From Mesorhizobium amorphae CCNWGS0123 (GTDB lineage: Bacteria > Pseudomonadota > Alphaproteobacteria > Rhizobiales > Rhizobiaceae), in the NCBI RefSeq assembly GCF_001686985.1, contig NZ_CP015318.1, positions 1,362,001 through 1,426,000 of the forward strand: 64,000 nt of DNA, in the 5' to 3' direction. This document shows, in pieces, positions 35,286-42,423 of this stretch. Under the pieces are notes generated by a model that was not told the DNA's origin, did not search any database, and saw only the letters and a program-made list of their open reading frames with translations. The position numbers and the translations under genes were made by a program. Position 1 is the stretch's first letter, and each line of letters starts with the position of its first letter.

Positions 35286-35300
35286 TGCTGCATTGCACAA
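35286..35300. promoter_or_regulatory. Dyad TGCTGCATTGCACAA upstream of acyltransferase
   Basis: Close match to TGYTGCNNYGCARCA, 44 bases before the start of the acyltransferase on the minus strand. It marks the right-hand border of the EPS locus. Confidence 0.5.
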
Positions 35301-35426
35301 CAGAAGATTGGGCACTGCGGCAATCGCTACGGGGTTGGCTCTGCATGAGGGGCAGCACCGACTTCGACAATGGCCAGCACAATTGGCGAGCCATCATCCA
35401 TCTCAAGGGACTGCTCCAGGCGGTTG

Positions 35427-37334
35427 CTAAACCCCTATGCCGCGTCCCTTCAGCGCCGCGGTAATCTCGTCGAGGATGGCCGGATCGTCGATGGTCGCCG
35501 GCATCGTCCATTCTTCCTTGTCGGCGATCTTCTGCATCGTGCCGCGCAGGATCTTGCCGGAGCGTGTCTTGGGCAGGCGCTTGATCGTGACCACCGTCTT
35601 GAAGGCGGCGACCGGGCCGATTCGTTCGCGCACCAGGGAGACGACCTCGCTCTCGATGGCCCCGGCATCGCGCGAAACACCGGCATTCAAAACGACAAAC
35701 CCGAGCGGAACCTGGCCCTTCATCTGATCGGCGATGCCGATGACGGCGCATTCGGCAACATCCGGATGCGCTGAAAGCACCTCTTCCATGGCGCCGGTCG
35801 ACAGCCGGTGGCCGGCGACGTTGATGATGTCGTCGGTGCGGGCCATGACGAACAGATAGCCGTCCTCGTCCATCATGCCGGCGTCGGCCGTCTTGTAGAA
35901 GCCGGGGAACTCCTCGAGATAGGCCTGCCGGAACCGGGCGTCCGCATTCCACAGCGTCGGCAGGCAGCCGGCCGGCAGCGGCAGCTTGACCACGACATTG
36001 CCCAGAGTACCGCGTGGCACCTCATGGCCGGCATCGTCGAGCACGCGGATGTCGTAGCCCGGCATCGGCACGCCGGGCGAGCCGTATTTCACCGGCAGCA
36101 GCCCGAGCCCGGCCGGATTGATGGTCATCGGTGAGCCGGTCTCGGTCTGCCACCAATGGTCGATCACCGGCACGTTCAGTTTCTGCTCCGCCCATTTGAT
36201 GGTTTCCGGGTCGGCGCGTTCGCCGGCGAGGAACAGCGTGCGGAATTTCGACAGATTGTATTTCGGCACGAATTCGCCCTTGGGGTCTTGCCCCTTGATG
36301 GCGCGGAAGGCGGTCGGCGCGGTGAAGAGCGCGACCACGCCATGCTCGGCGATGACCCGCCAATAGGTGCCGGCATCCGGCGTGCCGATCGGTTTGCCCT
36401 CGAACAGGACGCTGGTCGAGCCATGCAGCAGCGGGCCGTAGACGATGTAGGAATGGCCGACCACCCAGCCGACATCGGATGCCGCCCAGAACACCTCGCC
36501 CGGCTTCACGCCGAACTCGTTTTCCATCGTCCATTTCAGCGCGACCATATGGCCGCCATTGTCGCGCACGATGCCCTTCGGCTGGCCGGTCGTGCCCGAC
36601 GTGTAGATGATGTAGAGCGGGTCGGTGGCAAGCACCGGGACGCAATCGACATTGGCGCCCGCGGCGCGCTCGCGGGCAACGGCGTCGGCATAGTCGATGT
36701 CGTAATGGTCCTTCAGTTCGCAGCGCAGCTGCTCGCGCTGCAGGATCAGGCAGGCGTCCGGCTTATGCCGGGAGAGCTCGATCGCGGTGTCGAGCAGCGG
36801 CTTGTAGGCGACGGTGCGTCCAGGCTCCAGGCCGCAGGAGGCCGAAATAATCAGCTTCGGCCGGGCGTCGTCGATGCGGGTGGCAAGTTCGTGCGAGGCA
36901 AAGCCGCCGAAGACCACCGAATGCACGGCGCCGATGCGCGCGCAGGCAAGCATGGCGAAGGCCGCTTCCGGCACCATCGGCATGTAGATGATGACGCGGT
37001 CGCCCTTGCCGATGCCGCGGTTCTTCAGCACCGACGTCAGCGCGACCACTTCGCGCTTCAGCTCGGCATAGGTGAACTTTTTGACCGTGCCGGTGATGGC
37101 GCTGTCGTGGATCAGCGCGATCTGGTCGGCGCGGCCGCCCGCGACGTGACGGTCGACGGCATTGAAGCAGGTGTTGCAGGTGGCGCCGGTGAACCAGCGA
37201 CCATAGACGCCGGCTTTCGCATCGAAGACGCTGTCAGGCGGCGAATACCAGTCGATCGCCTTGGCCGCCTCGGCCCAGAATTGTTCCGGGTCGCGTTTCC
37301 AGCCTTCGTAGACTTCATGGTAGCGTGACGCCAT
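35427..37334 (-). CDS. prpE: Propionyl-CoA synthetase (AMP-forming acyl-CoA ligase)
   Basis: 635 residues, the usual PrpE size. Adenylate-forming motifs: YTSGTTGQPKGIVRDNGGH (P-loop), WWQTETGSPM, and the C-terminal DEDGYLFVMARTDDIINVAGHRL-type hinge with the catalytic Lys in KTRSGKILRGT. The N-terminus YHEVYEGWKRDPEQFWAEAA and GATCNTCFNAVDRHV favour propionate/short-chain over acetate ligases. It makes acyl-CoA from propionate (or 3-hydroxybutyrate-like acids). A monocistronic gene between EPS and RiPP loci. Confidence 0.87.
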   Translation of the reverse strand: MASRYHEVYEGWKRDPEQFWAEAAKAIDWYSPPDSVFDAKAGVYGRWFTGATCNTCFNAVDRHVAGGRADQIALIHDSAITGTVKKFTYAELKREVVALTSVLKNRGIGKGDRVIIYMPMVPEAAFAMLACARIGAVHSVVFGGFASHELATRIDDARPKLIISASCGLEPGRTVAYKPLLDTAIELSRHKPDACLILQREQLRCELKDHYDIDYADAVARERAAGANVDCVPVLATDPLYIIYTSGTTGQPKGIVRDNGGHMVALKWTMENEFGVKPGEVFWAASDVGWVVGHSYIVYGPLLHGSTSVLFEGKPIGTPDAGTYWRVIAEHGVVALFTAPTAFRAIKGQDPKGEFVPKYNLSKFRTLFLAGERADPETIKWAEQKLNVPVIDHWWQTETGSPMTINPAGLGLLPVKYGSPGVPMPGYDIRVLDDAGHEVPRGTLGNVVVKLPLPAGCLPTLWNADARFRQAYLEEFPGFYKTADAGMMDEDGYLFVMARTDDIINVAGHRLSTGAMEEVLSAHPDVAECAVIGIADQMKGQVPLGFVVLNAGVSRDAGAIESEVVSLVRERIGPVAAFKTVVTIKRLPKTRSGKILRGTMQKIADKEEWTMPATIDDPAILDEITAALKGRGIGV

Positions 37335-37692
37335 CCAACTTCCTCCCGGGAAAACTTGCCGTCTTGCATTAGCCTATGCCGTTTTTCGAAACCATGTCTT
37401 CCCGGAATTTCGTCGATGTCCGATCTCGCCTTGGGAAGGATATCCGGCACCATGGTCTCGGGATCGAGATGCTGCGGCCAAGGACGTCGGCTCCGCCGCG
37501 CTGCTCGGGTGATTGCCCGACGGCAAGGCGGCCGTGCTTGCCGTGCTCTACAACGTTTCAGCCAGGGGTTTGAAGGACGCGACCAAAGCTTGATCGCCGT
37601 GACCGGGCAGGCACGTTGAGCCAGCCTGGCCATGCGGCCACCAAGCTCACAAGCGCCCCGGAGGCGTTCGTGCCGGTCGATGATTTCAGCGG
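37335..37692. other. Non-coding stretch upstream of prpE
   Basis: About 360 bases without a convincing gene; several short open frames are present on both strands but have no recognisable features or ribosome-binding sites. It must contain the prpE promoter. Nothing repeat-like was noticed. Confidence 0.4.
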
Positions 37693-37809
37693 TTAAAGCG
37701 GCAATGCCGCCAGCATCAGGCCGACGCCGCCGGCGATCAATATCGCCGCTGCCAGGGCCTTGCGATGACGTTCGAACGCCGTCGGCGCCCGTTCCCAATT
37801 GTAACGCAT
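37693..37809 (-). CDS. Small single-span membrane peptide (38 aa)
   Basis: ATG at 37809 to TAA at 37693 on the minus strand. The first 18 residues are polar and basic (MRYNWERAPTAFERHRKA), followed by a clear membrane segment (AAAILIAGGVGLMLAALPL). The charge pattern and hydrophobic tail look like a real small membrane protein. Function unknown. Confidence 0.5.
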   Translation of the reverse strand: MRYNWERAPTAFERHRKALAAAILIAGGVGLMLAALPL

Positions 37810-37950
37810 ACCAACTACTCCCCTAAGCCCCGGCGACTTTTTAGCTTACCTTGGGGAACAAAAGCAACTCTCCGGCAGAATCGGCTCGCCGGCTTGACAA
37901 AGGCCGCCACTGATCGGCACGTACGATTGTCGATGAATTCGGGGGTTCCA

Positions 37951-38031
37951 ATGAAGAAAACTTACGAAAAGCCTGTGTTGAGCAAGCGCGAAAAACTGTC
38001 GAACGTGGCGGCTACGGTTGTCAGCAGGTAG
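37951..38031 (+). CDS. Putative RiPP precursor peptide, 26 aa
   Basis: Short gene with a GGGGG ribosome-binding site 5 bases before ATG. The peptide starts MKKTYEKPVLSKREKL, with the same Tyr-x2-Pro-x-Leu recognition motif (Tyr5, Pro8, Leu10) as the lasso leader at 13730, and ends SNVAATVVSR. Only 16 residues follow the motif; there is no Gly/Ala/Ser-to-Asp/Glu pair at ring spacing, so a lasso macrolactam is not possible. The following genes encode an RRE protein, a leader protease and a kinase. From memory, similar tiny peptides in rhizobia are labelled putative RiPP precursors without a known product. Confidence 0.78.
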   Translation: MKKTYEKPVLSKREKLSNVAATVVSR

Positions 38032-38138
38032 CCGACGCAAGAAGCCGCTTCAGCGATAGAAGCGGCCCGACGATAGACAGCACCCCGCTGACCGCGCTAA
38101 TTGCTCTCCAGCTAACGTACATGGTCTGGGGAGGGCCC

Positions 38139-38426
38139 GTGGTCGAAATCGCGTCTGAAATGGTTCTGCGGCTGGCGGACGACGCCTCGGTGCAGCATGT
38201 CGGCGACGGCGCCGTCGTGCTTCTGGCGCGCAGCGGCCAGCTCTATACCTGCAACGGCACCACCGAAGCTTTTCTCGACAAGGTCGACGGCGCGCGCAGC
38301 CTCGACCAGATCGTCGATCTGCTGTCCGACGAGTTCGAGGTCGACAAGCATATGCTCGACCAGGACATGGCGGCCCTGGCCGCCGAACTGGTGACGGAAG
38401 GTATCCTCGCCGATCCGGGGGCGTGA
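38139..38426 (+). CDS. PqqD-like RiPP recognition element protein
   Basis: 95 residues from a GTG at 38139, preferred because GGGGAGGG lies 3-10 bases upstream; an ATG at 38121 is in frame. RRE fold: MVLRLADDASVQHVGDGAVV, LYTCNGTTEAFLDKVDGARS, then a helical tail. Predicted to bind the YEKPVL motif of the 26-residue precursor. Its stop overlaps the next start (TGATG). Diverged from the lasso-cluster B1 at 13296. Confidence 0.83.
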   Translation: MVEIASEMVLRLADDASVQHVGDGAVVLLARSGQLYTCNGTTEAFLDKVDGARSLDQIVDLLSDEFEVDKHMLDQDMAALAAELVTEGILADPGA

Positions 38427-38851
38427 TGGCTGACGGCCCGTCCTTGCGCGCGCTGTTTCGCGCCCATCTATGGGCCAGCGCGCGGCTGATGCCGGTGCTG
38501 ATCGGCCAGCGCGATTTCGAGACCGTGCTGAAATGGGCGCCGCTCAGCGCGCCGACCCCCTATCTCGGCCTGCCCTCCGCCTACATCGTCGCCAGCGTCA
38601 ACCGGACGGTCAGGCATCCCTGGCTGATGCGCGACCGCAGGTGCCTGCGGGAAGGCCTGCTTGCCCATCGCTTCCTGCGCCTTGCCGGCTTCGACCCGGA
38701 TCTGCGCTTCGGCGTCGACCCGAAGTCGATGCATGCGCCGCGCATGTCGGCGCATTGCTGGGTCTGTCTCGACGGCCGGCCGGTGGTCAGCGACAGCCTG
38801 CCCGGCATGGTGGAGATCTATCGTCACCACGCCGAGGGCAAATCCGCTTGA
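38426..38851 (+). CDS. B2-type transglutaminase-like leader protease
   Basis: 141 residues. Catalytic Cys in RRCLREGLLAHRFLRLAGFD, catalytic His in MSAHCWVCLDGRPVVSDS with a following Asp: the Cys-His-Asp triad of lasso B2 proteins is intact. With no cyclase in this locus, it would simply cut the short precursor, releasing a linear fragment, unless another enzyme acts. Start ATG overlaps the RRE gene stop. Confidence 0.83.
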   Translation: MADGPSLRALFRAHLWASARLMPVLIGQRDFETVLKWAPLSAPTPYLGLPSAYIVASVNRTVRHPWLMRDRRCLREGLLAHRFLRLAGFDPDLRFGVDPKSMHAPRMSAHCWVCLDGRPVVSDSLPGMVEIYRHHAEGKSA

Positions 38852-39834
38852 GCGGCTCGGCCGCAGATGCCTGCTATGCCCTTGACCGACAGGTCATCGG
38901 CGTCTCGGCCGAACGCGCCGAGCAGTGGCGGGAGTTGGACCGCATGCTCGGCAGCTTGCGCATCACCGGTCCGGTCGAGTCGGGTTTTCACGTCAACGTC
39001 CTCGAGACGCTTTCGCTGCCCGAGACGCCGGCCGGGACACTCGCCTTCGACGGCGAGGTGCCCGAGGACGGCCACTGCCGCATGGTCGATGGCGGCGACA
39101 TCGTCCATCTGATCTTCCCCGGCCGCCAGACGGTCTCGATCCATGCCGGCGAGCGTCGGGCCGAAATCCGCGTCCGCCCGGATGCCAAGATTGCCTGGAC
39201 GCTGTGGATGCTGGTGCTCGATGCCGCGCTGGATGCCGGCGGCCAGCATATGCTGCACACGGCCGGCCTGACGCTGCCTGACAGCGATGCCCTGGTTCTC
39301 ATCCATGCGCCCAGCGGCACTGGCAAGACCACGACGTCGCTCGCTCTGGCGTCGCAAGGCTTCGGCCTCTGCTCGGACGATGCCATGATCCTGAATGTGG
39401 CGCCGGGCAAGGCCATTGCCTGGGGTCTGCCGCGCCATGTGAAGATCCATCGCAAGACGGCCGAATTGGTCCCGCTCGTCGCGCCCTGCCTCGGCCCCAC
39501 CTGGGACCGCAATGGCGAACAGGCCGTTTCGCTCGAGCGCCTCGGCGAAATCATCCGCGTCGAAGGCCCCGGTGCCCGGCCGGTCGCGGCACTCCTTCAT
39601 CTCGCGCGCTCGGCCGATGGCCAGACGCGGCTCGTTGCCATGGCCAGGACCGACGCCATGGTGGCGCTGGCCGCCGACAATGTCAGGACCGGCATGACCG
39701 GCCTGCTGCCGCTGCAGAAGCGCCGGCTGGCGACGATCGCCAGGCTGGTCTCGACGGTTCCGACCTTTACCCTGGAGGTGGGCGCACAGCCAGCCGACGC
39801 GGCGTCCCTGATCCGCTCGGCGTTAGCCGGCTGA
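38848..39834 (+). CDS. HprK-related kinase of second RiPP locus
   Basis: 328 residues from a TTG at 38848 that overlaps the protease stop (TTGA), an arrangement like the ATGA coupling in the lasso operon. P-loop HAPSGTGKTTTSLALA near residue 155 and GLCSDDAMIL with the Asp pair. Paralogue of the lasso-cluster kinase; by analogy it could phosphorylate Ser25 or Thr22 of the precursor. The N-terminal ~110 residues are family-specific. No ATG gives a better fit with the family length. Confidence 0.8.
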   Translation: MSGSAADACYALDRQVIGVSAERAEQWRELDRMLGSLRITGPVESGFHVNVLETLSLPETPAGTLAFDGEVPEDGHCRMVDGGDIVHLIFPGRQTVSIHAGERRAEIRVRPDAKIAWTLWMLVLDAALDAGGQHMLHTAGLTLPDSDALVLIHAPSGTGKTTTSLALASQGFGLCSDDAMILNVAPGKAIAWGLPRHVKIHRKTAELVPLVAPCLGPTWDRNGEQAVSLERLGEIIRVEGPGARPVAALLHLARSADGQTRLVAMARTDAMVALAADNVRTGMTGLLPLQKRRLATIARLVSTVPTFTLEVGAQPADAASLIRSALAG

Positions 39835-39868
39835 CGACAGGGATCGGCCTGACCGGGCTTGCTCGGGG

Positions 39869-40897
39869 TCAGGCACGATACGGCCTTGGCTTCGCCAGTC
39901 TCTGGACCCAGCGGAAAGCATCGCGCCGCAGGCGCGAACGCATCCTGTCCCTGGAGTTGACGCCGAGCAGCGTATCCCGGGTGATCAGCCATCTGGCGAG
40001 CCGGATGCCGAGATCGGGCCTGATCCGGCTGGCGAGTTCGAGCGCGCGGGGCGCGTCGAACAGCCGGCCGGTCACATCGAGCACGGTCGCCAACTCAAGC
40101 TCGATGCCGGTCATGCGCGCCGCCTCCAGCAGTCGTGCTTCCGCTTCGGGCGTTTGCAGCACCCGCACGCCTTGCAGCACGTCCACGCAAAGCTGCAGCC
40201 GGTGGAATTTGTGCCCGCCCGAAGCGTGGACGATGGCGATGGTGAGCAGGGCGGCCGGCGTGTCGGTCTCGTCGCCGTCGATCGCGCGCAGTTCCTTGAA
40301 TCCCAGTGACAGCCGCCGCCGCATGCCGGAATCATGCACCAGATTGCCATGCAGTTCGATCAGCAGGCTCGAATTCTCCTTCTCCAGCCATTTGAACTCC
40401 TGCAGATCTTGCGACTGGACTTCGCCGCTGCAGAGCCGGAAACCAGACGCCGCGATCACCCGGTTGGCGTCGTTGAGACGGGCCGGCTCGACCAGGATGT
40501 CGATGTCGGTAAAGGGGCGGTCGGCGACGTGGCGGTACAGCTTTCGCGCAAAGACCGGACCCTTGACGATCCGCGCCGGAATCTCGTCCGCGGTAAGCGC
40601 CTTCATGATGCGGTCGCCATGGTACTGCAGCAGCATCGACTGCCCGGTTACCAACGTCGACTTCTGGCGCAGATCGGCCAGCCTAGCCTGCAAGTCCAAG
40701 TCCTGCGGCAGATGGGCGTCGCCGCGCTCCTGCAGCTTGCGCAGCATGATCGGCAGCACGCCGTGGAATTCGGCATTGGCGAGCAGGGCCAAAAGGCTAT
40801 TGGCAGCGACGTCTCGGCCCCAGGCCGCAGGTGCCTCGGGATCGGCGAAAGTCAGCAGCAGTTTTTCATCGGCGGGCGAAAGGGATGGGAGCATCAA
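39869..40897 (-). CDS. Nucleotidyltransferase family protein beside second RiPP locus
   Basis: 342 residues, convergent with the kinase gene 34 bases away. Core motifs: ARIVKGPVFARKLYRHVADR and FTDIDILVEPARLNDANRVI (catalytic Asp pair), as in the lasso-cluster enzyme at 14392. It probably belongs to the RiPP locus, modifying the phosphorylated peptide; the alternative is an unrelated toxin-antitoxin-like function. Substrate unknown. Confidence 0.78.
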   Translation of the reverse strand: MMLPSLSPADEKLLLTFADPEAPAAWGRDVAANSLLALLANAEFHGVLPIMLRKLQERGDAHLPQDLDLQARLADLRQKSTLVTGQSMLLQYHGDRIMKALTADEIPARIVKGPVFARKLYRHVADRPFTDIDILVEPARLNDANRVIAASGFRLCSGEVQSQDLQEFKWLEKENSSLLIELHGNLVHDSGMRRRLSLGFKELRAIDGDETDTPAALLTIAIVHASGGHKFHRLQLCVDVLQGVRVLQTPEAEARLLEAARMTGIELELATVLDVTGRLFDAPRALELASRIRPDLGIRLARWLITRDTLLGVNSRDRMRSRLRRDAFRWVQRLAKPRPYRA

Positions 40898-40968
40898 CCG
40901 GGCAGCTTGGCGAATTCGCAGTCAGTTGCCGCAATGGTCGCAGAAAAGCCCTGGCGAAGCCAGCGCCG

Positions 40969-41955
40969 CTACATCCCCCAGCGCAGCGCAGCCGTATGCA
41001 CGGGCGCGTCCCATAATGCCGTCGTCTCGGCGTCGAGCAGGGTCAGCGTGATCGAGCAGCCGGCCATGTCCAGTGACGTGACATAGGATCCGACGAGCGA
41101 GCGGGTCACAGTCACCCCGTGCTTTTCGAAAATCGCCCGGGCGCTGTTGTACATCAGATAGAGCTCCAACAGCGGCGTGCCGCCGAAGCCGTTGACGAAC
41201 AGCAGCGCCGGGCCTTTCGCCTGGCCGCCGAGATCGCCCAGGATCGCGGTACAAATCTCCTCGGCAATGGCATCGGCGCTCTTCAAGGCATCGCGCCGCC
41301 TGCCGGGCTCGCCATGAATGCCGACGCCGAACTCCATCTCGCCGTCGCCGATATCGAAGGTCGGCTTGCCAGCCGCCGGCACCGTGCAACTGGTCAGGGC
41401 CACGCCCATCGAACGCGTCGCGCCATTGACGCGCTCGCCCAGCGCCTTTAGCGCTCCCAGCCCCATGCCTCGCTCTGCCGCCGCACCGACGATCTTCTCG
41501 ACCACCAGCGTGCCGGCGACTCCGCGCCGGCCGGTCGTATAGGACGAGTTCTCGACCGCGACATCGTCGTTGGTCACCACCTGCATGACGCCCTCAGACA
41601 TTTCGGCCGCCATGTCGAAATTCATCACGTCGCCTTCGTAGTTCTTGACGATGAACAGGCAGCCGGCGCCGGTATCGACGGCCTGCGCAGCCGCCAGCAT
41701 CTGGTCCGGCGTCGGTGAGGTGAACACCTGGCCGGGGCAGGCGGCGTCCAGCATGCCGTGCCCGACCAGCCCGCCATGCAGTGGCTCGTGGCCCGAGCCG
41801 CCGCCCGAGATCAGCGCCACTTTGCCGGGCTTCAGCACCTTGCGGCGGACAAATTTGTGCTCGTCACCCGGCACCAGGATGTCGGCATGGGCGGCGACGA
41901 AGCCATCGAGGCTTTCGGTCAGCATCGTGTCCACCGAATTCAGGAATTTCTTCAT
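40969..41955 (-). CDS. dhaK: Dihydroxyacetone kinase substrate-binding subunit DhaK
   Basis: 328 residues. N-terminal MLTESLDGFVAAHADIL, glycine loop LISGGGSGHEPLHGGLVGHG, GCLFIVKNYEGDVMNFDMA and the covalent substrate site His in VGIHGEPGRR. In the PEP-dependent system DhaK holds dihydroxyacetone as a hemiaminal on that His, DhaL-ADP carries the phosphate and DhaM re-phosphorylates it. Last gene of the operon, after the 141-residue unknown protein; AGGACA-type ribosome-binding site before the ATG. Confidence 0.93.
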   Translation of the reverse strand: MKKFLNSVDTMLTESLDGFVAAHADILVPGDEHKFVRRKVLKPGKVALISGGGSGHEPLHGGLVGHGMLDAACPGQVFTSPTPDQMLAAAQAVDTGAGCLFIVKNYEGDVMNFDMAAEMSEGVMQVVTNDDVAVENSSYTTGRRGVAGTLVVEKIVGAAAERGMGLGALKALGERVNGATRSMGVALTSCTVPAAGKPTFDIGDGEMEFGVGIHGEPGRRRDALKSADAIAEEICTAILGDLGGQAKGPALLFVNGFGGTPLLELYLMYNSARAIFEKHGVTVTRSLVGSYVTSLDMAGCSITLTLLDAETTALWDAPVHTAALRWGM

Positions 41956-41989
41956 GGTGTCCTCCCGACACGCTTTTGCTTAACAGGGA

Positions 41990-42415
41990 TCAGCCGCTGC
42001 CCTTGCCGGCGATGCTGGTGATCTTCTGGATGAAATCGTTGATTGCCCGGTCGAGTGCCGCGTTCTGCTTGTCGTCGCCGAAATCGGGAACGATCAGCGA
42101 CACGTGCCGCGTCTTGCGCAGACCCGATGCCACCGACATCTTGCCCGGATGCGCCTGGTGGTAAGCGACGAGGAACTGGTCGCGCTCGGCCTGACTGAAG
42201 TGGCAGACGGAAAAGATAGAAGGCAAATGTTTCGATGGGATCGGGATCGAATAGGCCGGGCTGGAGATCTGGGTGACGAAGCTGCGATGCTTGCCGAGCG
42301 CGTCGGCAAGGCGCTGGCGCATGCCGGACGGACGCTGGTCGATGACATGCGACAGGATCGTCTTGTAGGCGCGGATCGCGTCTTCCGAACCGGGTTCAGG
42401 TGTCTTGTCGACCAT
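41990..42415 (-). CDS. Conserved-looking protein of unknown function in dha operon
   Basis: 141 residues from the ATG at 42415, 8 bases after the EI stop. The central part, RQRLADALGKHRSFVTQISS followed by YSIPIPSKHLPSIFSVCHFS, looks like a helix-turn-helix of Cro/CI type with an LADALGK-x-FVTQ recognition pattern. The C-terminal half (SVASGLRKTRHVSLIVPDFG) is unlike known regulators. It may be a dedicated regulator or a structural partner of the kinase. I do not recognise the family. Confidence 0.6.
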   Translation of the reverse strand: MVDKTPEPGSEDAIRAYKTILSHVIDQRPSGMRQRLADALGKHRSFVTQISSPAYSIPIPSKHLPSIFSVCHFSQAERDQFLVAYHQAHPGKMSVASGLRKTRHVSLIVPDFGDDKQNAALDRAINDFIQKITSIAGKGSG

Positions 42416-42423
42416 CCCGGCGC

